Numbered from the stretch's first letter, positions 39,249-50,512 are shown. The stretch: DNA of 53,408 bases from Variovorax sp. WDL1 (GCF_001541225.1 NZ_LMTS01000203.1:277-53684); one strand, 5' to 3'. Notes: generated by a model not told the origin, from the letters alone. Made by a program: numbers and translations.

Positions 39249-39847
39249 GCAAGCCCGCCGAGCAGGGCAATGCCGAAGATCCCGACCGCTGCGCCGACGG
39301 CGCGCGGCATCCAGCGGTGACCGCGGCGCAGCGCCCAGCCGACCGCGATGCCCGCGGCATGCAGGAGCACAGTCGCGGCCAGCATGCCGGCCAGCGTGAG
39401 CGCGGCGCCTGCTTCGCCGGCGAGTTCCTGCCCGTGCGCAACGCCGTGGAACAGCGCGAACACGCCGACCAGGGCCGCGGCGGCAAAGGCGGGCAGTCTT
39501 CGCCGCGTGAAGACCAGCAGCCCCAGCACCAGCAGCGATGCAGCGATCATGGGCTCCACGGCCGGCAGCTGAACACCCGCCAGGCCGAGCATCGCACCGG
39601 CCAGAAGCATCAGCGCAAAGCCCAGCGGCGCCCACAGCAGATCGGGCCGGGCACGCCGCGCGGCGAGCGCGCTCCACAGTCCCACCGCCACCATCGCGGC
39701 CAGGTGATCCGGCCCGGTCAGCGGATGCAGGAAGCCGGCGGCCATGCCGTGGTGCAGGCCGGCATCGGCGCCGGTGTGGGCGGACGCCGCTAGCGGCAAC
39801 GCGGCGATCAGGAGCAGGGGGGCTTGGCGAAGTAGGCGCATGGTCAT
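39245..39847 (-). CDS. ureJ: HupE/UreJ-family membrane protein
   Basis: A 200-aa membrane protein with a signal-like N-terminus and about six transmembrane segments. The family motif [12 protein letters not shown] and the later [10 protein letters not shown] carry histidines that probably bind nickel. HupE/UreJ proteins import nickel or related metal for hydrogenase or urease. It lies between ureA and ureB, as in several betaproteobacteria. Confidence 0.93.
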   Translation of the reverse strand: MTMRLLRQAPLLLIAALPLAASAHTGADAGLHHGMAAGFLHPLTGPDHLAAMVAVGLWSALAARRARPDLLWAPLGFALMLLAGAMLGLAGVQLPAVEPMIAASLLVLGLLVFTRRRLPAFAAAALVGVFALFHGVAHGQELAGEAGAALTLAGMLAATVLLHAAGIAVGWALRRGHRWMPRAVGAAVGIFGIALLGGLA

Positions 39848-39873
39848 GGCGTGCTGTTGCTGTTGCTTGTTGT

Positions 39874-40176
39874 TCAGACGATGGGTTGGTGGACCGTGAC
39901 GAGCTTGGTGCCGTCCGGGAACGTGGCCTCGACCTGGATGTCCGGGATCATCTCGGCCACGCCCTCCATCACGTCGGCGCGCGACAGGATGCTGCGGCCC
40001 TCGCTCATCAGCGCGGCGACGGTCTTGCCGTCGCGCGCGCCTTCCATCACGGCGGCCGAGATCAGTGCCACGGCCTCCGGGTAGTTGAGCTTCAGCCCGC
40101 GTGCGCGGCGGCGCTCTGCCAGCAGGGCGGCGGTGAAGATCAGGAGCTTGTCTTTTTCGCGCGGTGTCAGTTCCAT
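39874..40176 (-). CDS. ureA: Urease gamma subunit
   Basis: A 100-aa structural subunit with the start [21 protein letters not shown] and the family core [21 protein letters not shown]. The upstream frame to 40254 is not coding. The gene that normally precedes ureA, ureD, is not here; a permease-kinase fusion gene reads in the opposite direction instead, 71 bp away. Confidence 0.97.
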   Translation of the reverse strand: MELTPREKDKLLIFTAALLAERRRARGLKLNYPEAVALISAAVMEGARDGKTVAALMSEGRSILSRADVMEGVAEMIPDIQVEATFPDGTKLVTVHQPIV

Positions 40177-40247
40177 GGGCGGGGCCGGATCGCTTCGTCG
40201 GGGCGGGTCATTATGGGCAAGCCAGGGGCATTGCAACAGTCGTGCCG

Positions 40248-43200
40248 ATGGCACGGAACCTGCACCTCGACGGTGTGGACTCGACCGCCGTTCCCCCGCT
40301 CGCCAGCGACGAGGCGCCGCAGCGCATCGTCAAGGTCCGGCGCGACTACAACAGCTGGGTGGCGCGCGAAACGCTGGAGGACTATGCGCTGCGCTTCACG
40401 CCGCAGCGCTTTCGCCGCATGTCGGAATGGCGCGTGGCGAACACGGCCTTCGGCGGCGCGGCCTCCTTCCTGATCCTGGAGGCGGTGGGCGCCACGCTGC
40501 TGGTGCAGTACGGCTTCGTCAACGCGGCCTGGGCCATCCTGGTCACGGGGCTGATCATCTTCCTCGCCGGCCTGCCGATCAGCGTCTATGCCGCGCGCTA
40601 CGGCGTGGACATGGACCTGCTCACCCGCGGGGCGGGCTTCGGTTACATCGGCTCCACGCTGACTTCGCTGATCTACGCCTCCTTCACCTTCATCTTCTTC
40701 GCGCTCGAGGCGGCGGTGATGGCCTACGCGCTGGAACTCGCGCTGGGCATCCCGGCAGCGTGGGGCTACCTGGCCTGCGCGCTGGTAGTGATCCCGCTGG
40801 TCACCCACGGGATCTCGGCCATCAGCCGGCTGCAGGTCTGGACCCAGCCGATCTGGCTGGTCATGCTGGTGGTGCCCTTCGTCTATGTAGTGGTGCGCGA
40901 TCCTGGTGCGTTTTCGGGCATCACGCACTACAACGGCGTCAAGACGGGCGAGATTGGTTTCGACTTGCACCTCTTCGGTGCCGCACTCACCGTCGGCATC
41001 GCGCTCATCACCCAGATGGGGGAGCAGGCCGACTACCTTCGCTTCATGCCCGTGCGAACCGCCGCCAACCGCGGCCGCTGGTGGGCCGGCGTGCTGGCGG
41101 GCGGGCCTGGCTGGGTGGTGCTGGGCGTGCTCAAGATGCTGGGCGGGGCGTTGCTGGCCTACCTTGCCATCGGCCATATGGTGCCGCCCGAGCGCGCCGT
41201 GGACCCGAACCAGATGTACCTTGCGGCCTACGAGTACGTGTTCCCGCAGTACGGCTGGGCCGTGGCGGCCACGGCGCTGTTCGTGGTGATCTCGCAGCTC
41301 AAGATCAACGTCACCAATGCCTATGCCGGCTCGCTGGCGTGGAGCAACTTCTTCTCGCGTGTCACCCACAGCCATCCGGGCCGGGTGGTGTGGGTGGTGT
41401 TCAACGCGTTGATCGCCTTCATGCTGATGGAGATGAACGTGTTCGAGGCCCTGGGCGACGTGCTGGGCCTTTACGCCAACATCGCCATCGCCTGGATGAT
41501 GGCCGTGGTGGCCGACCTCGTGGTCAACAAGCCGCTGGGGCTGTCGCCGCCGGGCATCGAGTTCAAGCGCGCGCACCTGTGGGACATCAACCCGGTGGGC
41601 GTGGGCGCGATGGCGCTGGCCTCGGCGCTGTCCATCAGCGCGCACCTGGGCGCTTTCGGGCGGACCGCGCAGGCCTTCTCGGCACTGATCGCGCTGGGCA
41701 CCGCCCTCGCCGCCGCGCCGCTGATCGCCTGGGCCACGCGCGGCAAGTACTACATCGCGCGGGTGTCCGACGAATGCGGCGCCGCGCCCTTTGCACCAGG
41801 AACGGGGCAGCGCGCGGTGCGCTGGGCGCGGGTCGAATCGGAGGCCGGCAGCTACCGGCGGCTGAGCACCCAGCGCTGCGTGATCTGCGAGCGCGACTAC
41901 GAAGGCCCGGACATGGCGCACTGCCCGGCCTACCAGGGCGCGATCTGCTCGCTCTGCTGCACGCTCGATGCGCGCTGCGGCGACCTCTGCAAGCCCGAGG
42001 CGAGCCTGTCGGCGCAATGGTCGGGCGCCCTGCGCTGGCTGCTGCCGCGCCGCGTCTGGCCGTACCTCGACACCGGGCTCGGGCACTTCCTGCTGCTGAT
42101 GCTGATCGTGGTGCCCTTGCTCGCTGCAGTGTTCGGCGTGCTCTACCAGCAGGAACTGCGCGGCATCGGCGAAAGCGCGCCGGCCGAGATGGCGCAGGCC
42201 ACCACCACCTCGCTGCGCTCCGGCTTCTTCAAGGCCTACATGGCGCTGATGCTGATCGCCGGCATCGTCGCCTGGTGGCTGGTGCTGGCGCACCAGAGCC
42301 GCAAGGTGGCGCAGGAGGAATCGAACCGCCAGACGCACCTGCTGATGCGCGAGATCGAACTGCACCGCGAGACCGACCGCGCGCTGCAGGCTGCCAAGCA
42401 GACGGCCGAGCAGTCCCGCGAGCAGGCGGACCAGGCCAACCAGGCCAAGAGCCGCTACATCAGCGCCATCAGCCACGAGCTGCGCACGCCGCTCAACAGC
42501 ATCCTCGGCTATGCGCAGCTCATGGGCGAGGACGCGGCCGTGCCGCCGCACCGGCGGCAGGCGGTGGCCGTGATCAAGCGCGGCGGCGAGCACCTGCTGT
42601 CGCTGATCGAAGGCACGCTGGACATCGCCCACATCGAGGCCGGCAAGCTCACGCTGCATGCGCGGCCCATGGAGTTCGCCGACCTCATGGTCGAGCTGGC
42701 CGACATGTTCGAGCTGCAGGCGGCCGAGAAGGGCCTGGCCTTCCGCTTCGAGCCGGAAGGCGATCTGCCGGAACTGGTGCGCGCCGACGAGAAGCGCGTG
42801 CGGCAGATCCTCATCAACCTGCTGGGCAACGCGATCAAGTTCACCGCCAGCGGTCGCGTCACGCTGCGCCTGCGCTATGCGCGCGAGTTCGCGGCCATCG
42901 AGGTCGAGGACACGGGCCCCGGCATGTCATCCGAGGAACTGGGCCGCATCTTCGAGCCCTTCGCGCGCGGGAGCAGCGCGGGGCCGTCGGCGCCGGGCGC
43001 AGGCCTGGGCCTGACCATCGCGAAGATGCTGATCGACCTGATGGGCGGCGAGATGAAGGTGCAGAGCGCGCCGGGGGCAGGCTCGCTGTTCCGGGTGCGG
43101 CTGTTCCTGCCGCGCGTGCACCACACGAGCGGCGCAGGTATCCGGCGCGTGGCTGCGGCACCGGCACCGCGTCCGCGCCGCGGCTACGAAGGCCCGCGCC

Positions 43201-43813
43201 GGCGGGTGCTCGTGGTCGACAACGAAGAGGCCGACCGCGAGCTGCTCGTGCAGCTGCTCGCGCCCCTGGGCTTCGAGTTGCGCACCGCCGCCAGCGGCCA
43301 CGATGCGCTCGACCTGGTGGCGGCCGGCTGGCATCCGCATGCCATGTTCGTGGACCTGGCGATGCCCGGCATCGACGGCTGGGAGACCATTCGCCGCGCC
43401 CGTGCGATCGGGCTGGCCGATGCGCAGGTCGCCATCGTCTCGGCCAACGCATTCGACAAGCGGCTGGACAACGACGTCGGCATCGCGCCAGAGGACTTCT
43501 TCGTCAAGCCCGTGCGCCACAGCGAGCTGCTCGACTGGCTGGAGCGGCGGCTCGCGCTGCGGTGGACCGACAGCGCCGCGGCAGTGCAGCCGGCGCCGGC
43601 CGAGCCGGCAGGTGCGCTGCCCGATGCAGCGCGCCTGCGCGCGCTCGGCGATGCGGTGAGCCTGGGCTACTTCCGCGGCATCATGAACGAGCTCGACGCC
43701 ATCGATGCCGCCCAGCCCGAGTGCGCAGCCTGGACCACGGCGCAGCGCGCGCTGGCGCGCCAGTTCCAGTTCGAAGCCATGAGCCGGGCGTTGGCGGCGG
43801 CGGGAAGCACGCC

Positions 43814-43817
<4 letters not shown>
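40248..43817 (+). CDS. NCS1 permease-hybrid histidine kinase fusion
   Basis: A 1189-aa protein (ATG 40248; a GTG two codons earlier is possible). Residues about 40-520 form a nucleobase:cation symporter-1 domain with about 12 transmembrane segments ([20 protein letters not shown]). A Cys-rich module follows (C544-x2-C547, C559, C567-x2-C570-C571, C577-x3-C581), then two more transmembrane segments (about 605-680) and a coiled coil. HisKA (H743 in [13 protein letters not shown]), HATPase ([22 protein letters not shown]) and a receiver domain with D1036 end the protein. A permease-like sensor resembles CbrA-type kinases but with an NCS1 rather than an SLC5 domain. The ligand may be a nucleobase, allantoin or hydantoin. 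Its stop overlaps the response regulator start (ATGA). Confidence 0.9.
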
Positions 43818-44830
<1,013 letters not shown>

Positions 44831-44928
44831 GCCCGATGAACCGACACGGGCGGGGCGGCGTGCGCAGCTTCTCGGCCGGGCTGAATCACGAGTTCGGGCG
44901 CTGAAAATCTGCCGCGAACAGCGCCGCT

Positions 44929-44963
44929 GGTTGTACTGCCAAATTTGGCGGCGCAGTATAACC
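44929..44963. repeat. Nested hairpin between convergent genes
   Basis: GGTTGTACTGC (44929-44939) and GCAGTATAACC (44953-44963) match as arms at 10 of 11 positions, with the perfect palindrome GCCAAATTTGGC (44938-44949) nested inside. No T-run follows. It could be a bidirectional terminator or an old operator. Confidence 0.5.
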
Positions 44964-44990
44964 ATCGCCGACCTGACTCTCTCCCTTGCG

Positions 44991-45596
44991 TCAGCCGCCG
45001 ACCAACGCCCGGTAGTCCCGCCGCGTCGCCGGCGCCACCGAATCGACCAGTTGCGCATGGGGCGTCTTGTGCCGCGCCAGCATGCGCGCCGATGCGACCG
45101 CCCTGGAGCGGCAGTACCAGTGGCAGGTGTGCTGCATCAGGAAGAGCTCGGCCGACATGGTGTAGGCCTTGTCCCGGGGTGTTCGCTGCAGGCTGTTGGC
45201 GGCGGCGTCGGCGATGCCGCGGGCATGGATGGCGAGGGCGCGGCGCATGTCGAAGCTGTACGCCGGAAACAGGCGCTGCGCAAAAGGCAGGGCCAGCGGC
45301 AGCGTGCTCACGCGCGCATCGGCGTCCGAGACCCGCGCGAAATCGGCGGCAAAGCGCTGGAACTGGCCGGCGAGCGTCTGCTCGGTGGTGTCGAGCAGTT
45401 TCCAGATCTGCTCTCGCCGCGCCGGATCGTTCTCGCCGAGGCAGCGCAGGTAGCCCTCGGTGAGGTTCTCCATCAGCGTCTCGATCTGGTAGCGTCCGAG
45501 GTGGCCGGCGAGCAGCAGGATGCGTTTCTTCTGCTCGCGCGTCTTCAGCAGGTAGACGGCGACCAGGAGCACGGCCGCCAGGGTGAGGAATTCCAT
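44991..45596 (-). CDS. Hypothetical membrane-anchored protein (201 aa)
   Basis: Unrecognised protein with an N-terminal transmembrane segment (FLTLAAVLLVAVYLL) followed by a basic stop-transfer stretch and a soluble, mostly helical body. The helix TMSAELFLMQHTCHWYCRSRAV in the C-terminal third is the most distinctive part. It is convergent with the response regulator gene and 63 bp past the NUDIX gene's stop side. No function can be given. Confidence 0.7.
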   Translation of the reverse strand: MEFLTLAAVLLVAVYLLKTREQKKRILLLAGHLGRYQIETLMENLTEGYLRCLGENDPARREQIWKLLDTTEQTLAGQFQRFAADFARVSDADARVSTLPLALPFAQRLFPAYSFDMRRALAIHARGIADAAANSLQRTPRDKAYTMSAELFLMQHTCHWYCRSRAVASARMLARHKTPHAQLVDSVAPATRRDYRALVGG

Positions 45597-45659
45597 GAAA
45601 TGTGTCCGGGCGGCAATGAAGGCAGCAGGCGAGTGTAGGGAGTGAGCGAGGGGCGCGGC

Positions 45660-46541
45660 CTATTGCCACAGGTCGTCGAAGCCGCCGGGCGGCTCCAGCC
45701 GCTTGCCGCGCAGCACCAGGCGCAGCGGGCCCGGCATCACGCGCGCGCATTCCGGGTGCAGCGGGTCGCCGGGATAGGCGGTGGCGCGGTGACCGTCGAT
45801 CTCGAAGGTCAGCGGGCGCACGAGACAGGGCGCGCGGCCTTCCGCCTCGGCCATCATCGAGTCGATGCTCGTGTGGCGGCCCAGGTGGGCGAGGCTCATG
45901 ATCTGCGGCGCCGCCAGCGCGATCTCCCCGCGCCAGTAGCGCTCGAGCGCCGCGCGCGGACGCATCCAGGCGCAGAGCACGGCTTCGTGCGCATCGTGCA
46001 GCGGCTCCTGGCCGGCAGGCGCTCGGGCGATGAAGAAGCGCGTGTCGAATCGCTTGCCGGGCGAGTGCAGGGCCTGCAGCGGCGTGATCCAGCGCGACCA
46101 GGGCCGCATCGCGCGGGTTGCCACGCGCAGGCCGAGGCGGCCGAGCATGTCGTTGAAGTCCATGCCCTGCGCGCTCAGCGCGGCGGCCTGCCGCGCGCCC
46201 GCGCGGTCGAGGCCTTCGGCGAGCAGCAGCCCGCATTCCTCGAAGACTTCGCGCACCGCGGCGACGTGGATCGCCGCCGCCGTGGCCGCGTCGATGTCCG
46301 GGTCGGCAAGCAGCGCGTGCAGGCGCTCGGGCGGCTCGTCGAGATGGGCCGCCGCATCGAGCCGGGCATCCGCCGCATCGACCTTGCCGCCGGGGAACAC
46401 GTAGGAGCCGCCATGCACGTCCGACAGCGCATGGCGCTGGATCATCAGCACCTCGGGCCCGGCCGCGCCGTCGCGGCAGATGAGCACGGTGGCGGCGGGA
46501 AGGATGGGAATGGGCGGAGCGTCCGCCGGAACTTGCTGCAT
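45660..46541 (-). CDS. NUDIX hydrolase with a split NUDIX box (NUDT19-like)
   Basis: A 293-aa hydrolase from the ATG at 46541. The start of the NUDIX box (FPGGKVDAAD) and its end (VREVFEECGLLL) are separated by an insert of about 35 residues, as in NUDT19/RP2-type proteins. The catalytic Glu residues are present. The likely substrates are CoA derivatives or similar nucleotides, from family knowledge only. Confidence 0.88.
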   Translation of the reverse strand: MQQVPADAPPIPILPAATVLICRDGAAGPEVLMIQRHALSDVHGGSYVFPGGKVDAADARLDAAAHLDEPPERLHALLADPDIDAATAAAIHVAAVREVFEECGLLLAEGLDRAGARQAAALSAQGMDFNDMLGRLGLRVATRAMRPWSRWITPLQALHSPGKRFDTRFFIARAPAGQEPLHDAHEAVLCAWMRPRAALERYWRGEIALAAPQIMSLAHLGRHTSIDSMMAEAEGRAPCLVRPLTFEIDGHRATAYPGDPLHPECARVMPGPLRLVLRGKRLEPPGGFDDLWQ

Positions 46542-46575
46542 GGGGGGATTCTCTCCCCTGCAGCGGGCATGAAGG

Positions 46576-46603
46576 GCAACGCGCCGCATAGGCGGCGCGT
46601 TGC
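46576..46603. terminator. Perfect 12-bp hairpin after the symporter gene
   Basis: GCAACGCGCCGC (46576-46587) pairs fully with GCGGCGCGTTGC (46592-46603) around ATAG. It lies 18 bp past the symporter stop on the minus strand and ahead of the NUDIX gene. There is no T-run, so termination may be inefficient. Confidence 0.65.
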
Positions 46604-46621
46604 GGGGGCTTGGGCGCGGCC

Positions 46622-48739
46622 TCAGGCCCGCTTGAGGTCCGGATAGCGCACGTGCTCCACGAGCTCCTGCGTCTCCTTCTTCGGCTCGCCGGTGAGCATG
46701 CTCACGATGATGATCACCGCGAAGCCGACCGGCACGCCGAACAGTCCGGCCGAGATCGGCTGGATGCCCCACCACAGCTCGATCGGGCTGGTCACGCCGA
46801 ACACGCTGCGCATCCACGGCTGGGTGGTGGCCATGTAGTAGAAGGTCACGCCCAGGCCGGCCAGCATGCCCAGCGAGGCGCCCCATCGGTTGGCGCGCTT
46901 CCAGAAGATGCCGAGCACCAGCGCCGGGAAGAAGGCCGCCGCCGCAAAGGAGAAGGCCGCCGACACGAGGAACAGGATGTCCGCCGGCTTCTGCGCCGCC
47001 ACCGCCGCCGCGCACAGCGCCACCACCAGCAGCAGCGCCTTGGACAGCGCGACCCGGCGCGAGGTCGGCGCGTTCGGGTCGATCATCTTGTAGTAGAGGT
47101 CGTGCGACAGCGCGTTGGCGATGGTCAGCAGCAGGCCGTCCGCCGTCGACAGCGCCGCCGCCAGGCCGCCGGCTGCCACCATGCCGGAGATCACGTAGGG
47201 CAGGCCGCCGATCTCGGGCGTGGCGAGCACGATGATGTCGCCGCCGATCTTCATCTCGCTGAGCTGGAAGATGCCGTCCTTGTTGACGTCCGACACCGAC
47301 AGCAATGACGGGTCGACCCTGGACCAGTTGGCGATCCAGGCCGGCAACTCGGTGAAGGGCGTTCCCACCAGCACGTTGAAGACTTCGAACTTCACCAGCA
47401 CCGCGAGCGCCGGTGCCGTGAAGTACAGCAGGAAGATGAAGAACAGCGACCAGGTCACCGAACGGCGCGCCTCGCGTACGGAGGGCGTGGTGTAGTAGCG
47501 CATCAGGATGTGCGGCAGCGCGGCCGTCCCCACCATCAGGCAGAAGACCAGCGCGAGGAAATTGCGCCTCGATTCGTCGAAGGCCTTCCGCGCCGCGGCG
47601 TCGCCGTTCGGATCGCCCGCATAGATCTGCGCGTGGTTCGGCATGCCGGCCAGCGGTCTGGCCTGCGCCTCGTTGGACGCCTTCGCCGCGGCCCAGGCCT
47701 TCCGGGCCTCCGCCTCATCCTTGGGCACGGCCGCCACCGCCTTGGCGGCTGCATCGATCTCGGCTGCCGGCGCATTGGCAGCCCGGAGATCGGCCAGCTT
47801 CTTCTCGGCCTCTGTCCGCTCCGTGACGAGCGAGCCGGGCAGGGCTTTCATCTTGGCGTCGAACTCCGCGGCCCGGGCCCTGAAGATGGCGGCGACCTCC
47901 AGTTCCTTCGGGTCGGCGCGAAGTTCGTCGCCGCGCTTGGAGACCTTTTCGAGCTGGTAGCCGTACACCGCCTGCGGGATCGGTACGCCGGTCTGCTTCA
48001 CCGACAGCCAGACCACCGGGATCAGGTAGGCAATGATCAGGATGATGTATTGCGCGACCTGCGTCCAGGTGACCGCGCGCATGCCGCCGAGGAAGGAGCA
48101 CACCAGGATGCCGCCCAGCCCGACGAAGATCCCGATCTCGAAGGCCAGACCCGAGAGTCGGGCGGTGATCAAACCCACGCCGTAGATCTGCGCCACCACG
48201 TAGGTGAAGGAGCACAGGATGGCCGCCACGATGCCGATGAAGCGCGGCAGGTTGCCTTCGTAGCGCGCGCCCAGGAAGTCCGGGATCGTGAACTGCCCGA
48301 ACTTGCGCAGGTAGGGCGCCAGCAGCAGCGCCACCAGGCAATAGCCGCCCGTCCAGCCGAGGATGAAAGCCAGGCCGCTGTAGCCGGTGAGGTAGAGCGT
48401 GCCCGCCATGCCGATGAAGGAGGCGGCGCTCATCCAGTCGGCCCCGGTAGCCATGCCGTTGTAGATCGCCGGCACGCGCCGCCCGGCCACGTAGTACTCC
48501 GTCGCGTCGGTGGTGCGGCTCATGATGCCGATGCCGGCATACAGCCCCACCGTCGCGAACAGGAAGATGAAGCCGATCCAGTTCCTGGGCAGCCCCGCCT
48601 GTTCGAGGATCGCCAGTGCGACGATGAAGATGATGAAGCCGCCGGTGTACCAGCCGTACACCTTGTTGAGCTGCTTCTTGAAGGCGCGATGCTCCGCGCC
48701 TGTCGTGACTGACCCGTGTTCGAAGCTGGTGCCGGCCAT
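46622..48739 (-). CDS. Sodium:solute symporter, large subunit (DUF4212-linked type)
   Basis: A 705-aa SSS-family transporter from the ATG at 48739. Typical features are SRTTDATEYYVAGRRVPAI, GADWMSAASFIGMAG and the TM8 stretch GGLAAALSTADGLLLTI. A hydrophilic coiled-coil insert of about 130 residues lies between transmembrane blocks (about residues 245-375). A later loop holds an EF-hand-like sequence (DVNKDGIFQLSE). It starts 1 nt after the DUF4212 gene. This resembles acetate/short-chain carboxylate symporters (ActP-like); the substrate is not known. Confidence 0.9.
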   Translation of the reverse strand: MAGTSFEHGSVTTGAEHRAFKKQLNKVYGWYTGGFIIFIVALAILEQAGLPRNWIGFIFLFATVGLYAGIGIMSRTTDATEYYVAGRRVPAIYNGMATGADWMSAASFIGMAGTLYLTGYSGLAFILGWTGGYCLVALLLAPYLRKFGQFTIPDFLGARYEGNLPRFIGIVAAILCSFTYVVAQIYGVGLITARLSGLAFEIGIFVGLGGILVCSFLGGMRAVTWTQVAQYIILIIAYLIPVVWLSVKQTGVPIPQAVYGYQLEKVSKRGDELRADPKELEVAAIFRARAAEFDAKMKALPGSLVTERTEAEKKLADLRAANAPAAEIDAAAKAVAAVPKDEAEARKAWAAAKASNEAQARPLAGMPNHAQIYAGDPNGDAAARKAFDESRRNFLALVFCLMVGTAALPHILMRYYTTPSVREARRSVTWSLFFIFLLYFTAPALAVLVKFEVFNVLVGTPFTELPAWIANWSRVDPSLLSVSDVNKDGIFQLSEMKIGGDIIVLATPEIGGLPYVISGMVAAGGLAAALSTADGLLLTIANALSHDLYYKMIDPNAPTSRRVALSKALLLVVALCAAAVAAQKPADILFLVSAAFSFAAAAFFPALVLGIFWKRANRWGASLGMLAGLGVTFYYMATTQPWMRSVFGVTSPIELWWGIQPISAGLFGVPVGFAVIIIVSMLTGEPKKETQELVEHVRYPDLKRA

Positions 48740-48740
48740 G

Positions 48741-48998
48741 TCAAACCTCCTCGGCGACGCCGTGGTCCTGGTCCAGGCGCTCCATGTAGCGCGCATAGAA
48801 CCAGATGATGAGGACATAGACGATCAGCGCACCCTGGGCCGCGACCCAGAAGCTGAACGGCCAGCCGAAGAAGTTGAAGCTCAGGTCGCGCGCGAAGTAG
48901 CCAATCACGAAGGTCACGAAGAACCAGATCCCCAACAGGATCGCCGTGATCCTGAGGTTCTTCCGCCAATAGTCGTGCTGTATTTCCGTCAGTTCCAT
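48741..48998 (-). CDS. DUF4212 sodium:solute symporter small subunit
   Basis: An 85-aa protein with two transmembrane helices (ITAILLGIWFFVTFVIGYF and FSFWVAAQGALIVYVLIIW). DUF4212 proteins accompany a certain SSS subfamily and are thought to be a small subunit. The ATG at 48998 starts MELTEIQHDYWRKN, and the stop is 1 nt before the symporter start. Confidence 0.9.
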   Translation of the reverse strand: MELTEIQHDYWRKNLRITAILLGIWFFVTFVIGYFARDLSFNFFGWPFSFWVAAQGALIVYVLIIWFYARYMERLDQDHGVAEEV

Positions 48999-49095
48999 CG
49001 CATGTCTCCTGGTTGGCTCTCGTTCGTTCTCGTCCATTCGCAGGGCTTGTGGCCCGGCGACCCCGCGGCGCTGCCCGGACGGGCAGCTTCCGCAT

Positions 49096-49659
49096 TCACG
49101 ACGCGAGACCGGTCTCGCGTTCCAGTTGAGCGGCGATCCTGGGCTCGAAGCCCTGAAGATGTCGGATGATCTTGCGAGCCTCTTCCGGCTGGCGGCGATC
49201 CACATGCACGCGGGCCAGCTGGTACCAGCCGTAGGGGCTCATGGGCTGCAGTTCGGTGTTGCGGCGCAGTGCGTCGACGGCCTCGTCGTGGCGGCCCTGG
49301 CTGATCAGTGCGAGGCCCAGCCCGTACCAGGCGCGGTCGAGCCGGGCGTCGAGCGCCAGGGCCCTGCGGAATGCGGCCTCTGCTTCCTGCGCCTGGTCGT
49401 TCTCAGCGAGCAGGAAGGCCAGGTTGAACCAGGCGGCGGCGCCGTGTTCCGGATGGGCGTGCACGAGGCGTCGCGCGTCCTCGATGGCCGCTTCGCGGCG
49501 GCCGAGCTGCGCGCGCACGTAGCTTCGGCTCGACAGCGCATGGGCGTCGTGGGGCCAGCGCGCCAGCATCGCATCGAAGACCGCCTCGGCCGATGCCGAT
49601 CGGCCCAGCAGCAGCAAGGCCATGGCACGCAGCTTGAGGCGCCAATAGCTCATCGGCAT
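49096..49659 (-). CDS. Tetratricopeptide-repeat protein
   Basis: A 187-aa protein of about four to five TPR units (for example AAAWFNLAFLLAENDQAQEAEAAFRRALALDARLDRAWYGLGLALISQG, given here only as a region at about residues 75-125). Two ATGs are possible: 49659, or 49653, which overlaps the upstream stop as ATGA. A scaffold or assembly role is likely but no partner is known. It follows a small membrane protein gene and precedes the DUF4212-symporter pair. Confidence 0.8.
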   Translation of the reverse strand: MPMSYWRLKLRAMALLLLGRSASAEAVFDAMLARWPHDAHALSSRSYVRAQLGRREAAIEDARRLVHAHPEHGAAAWFNLAFLLAENDQAQEAEAAFRRALALDARLDRAWYGLGLALISQGRHDEAVDALRRNTELQPMSPYGWYQLARVHVDRRQPEEARKIIRHLQGFEPRIAAQLERETGLAS

Positions 49660-49946
49660 GCCTGCACTCCCATTTGCAGACACAGGTTGATCTTCGCGAT
49701 GGTGGACAGCAGCCACACCGACAGCAGCGCCAGGAAGGCAGCCAGCGGGATGTGCCGGTCGAGCACGAAGCGAGGTGTGATCAGGCGCACTGCCTTGACG
49801 ACGGGATTCGTCAGGATCTGGAGCAGGCGGTAGAAAAAATTGCTCTCGCGACCGCGTCCCGCCAGCAGTCCGAGCAGCCATTGGCCCGCCATCGCCAGCA
49901 GGGCGATTTCGGCGATCAGCTTGACGGAAGTCGCGACCAGCAGCAC
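49650..49946 (-). CDS. Small membrane protein, YggT-like (98 aa)
   Basis: Starts at GTG 49946 with GGAGG five nt upstream. Two transmembrane segments flank a conserved-looking stretch (FFYRLLQILTNPVVKAVRLITPRF), reminiscent of YggT-family proteins; the match is weak. It overlaps the TPR gene start. Confidence 0.6.
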   Translation of the reverse strand: MLLVATSVKLIAEIALLAMAGQWLLGLLAGRGRESNFFYRLLQILTNPVVKAVRLITPRFVLDRHIPLAAFLALLSVWLLSTIAKINLCLQMGVQACR

Positions 49947-50003
49947 ATCACCTCCAGGTTCAGCGCAATACACTCGATTCTTGCAGGGCACCTTACGAAC
50001 TTC

Positions 50004-50032
50004 TTACAAACTCAACTGATTGCCGTTGATAA
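50004..50032 (+). promoter_or_regulatory. Possible promoter for the zinc-ribbon gene
   Basis: TTACAA (50004-50009) and TGATAA (50027-50032) are separated by 17 bp, about 95 bp before the ATG at 50126. Assignment rests on spacing and hexamer similarity alone. Confidence 0.3.
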
Positions 50033-50125
50033 CGCTCCGTGCTTACCCTCTGTTGCGCCGCAGCAGCCGGAAGGGGAAGATGCCTCCGCACGGAGCCTCA
50101 TCCAAAGGGAACAAGGGGAAGGTCG

Positions 50126-50512
50126 ATGAACGCCGCACGGTCCATCCGCCGCCTTGGCTTTCGCAAGTGGTACGAGCGCGAGCTGCTCGAGAGCCATGGG
50201 CATCTCGTCCTGTTGCTCTTGAGCACCCTCGGCCTCCTGGGGAGCGCGGAAGCCTACAGCCTGCAGCTGCCCATCGGATCGCAGCTGGACGTGCTGGCGT
50301 GTGCCGCGGCGAGCGCCGTCATCTGCGTGTGGTCGCTGCGGCGTTACCTGTACCTGCTGGCCCATGCCGAATTCGTGGCCGACCAGGCGGTGTGCCGCGG
50401 CTGCGAGACCTATGCGAAATGGGAGATCCAGCAGGGTGCGGAGGATCCTGCCGGAGAGCGCCTGCGCGTGCGTTGCCGGAACTGCGGGCATACCTGGCTG
50501 ATCGTGCCCTGA
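50126..50512 (+). CDS. Membrane protein with a C-terminal zinc ribbon (128 aa)
   Basis: ATG 50126 follows a strong purine-rich ribosome binding site (AAGGGGAAGG). Two transmembrane helices (LVLLLLSTLGLLGSA and LDVLACAAASAVICVW) precede a zinc ribbon with C90-x2-C93 and C117-x2-C120. No known function. It is convergent with recJ. Confidence 0.75.
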   Translation: MNAARSIRRLGFRKWYERELLESHGHLVLLLLSTLGLLGSAEAYSLQLPIGSQLDVLACAAASAVICVWSLRRYLYLLAHAEFVADQAVCRGCETYAKWEIQQGAEDPAGERLRVRCRNCGHTWLIVP

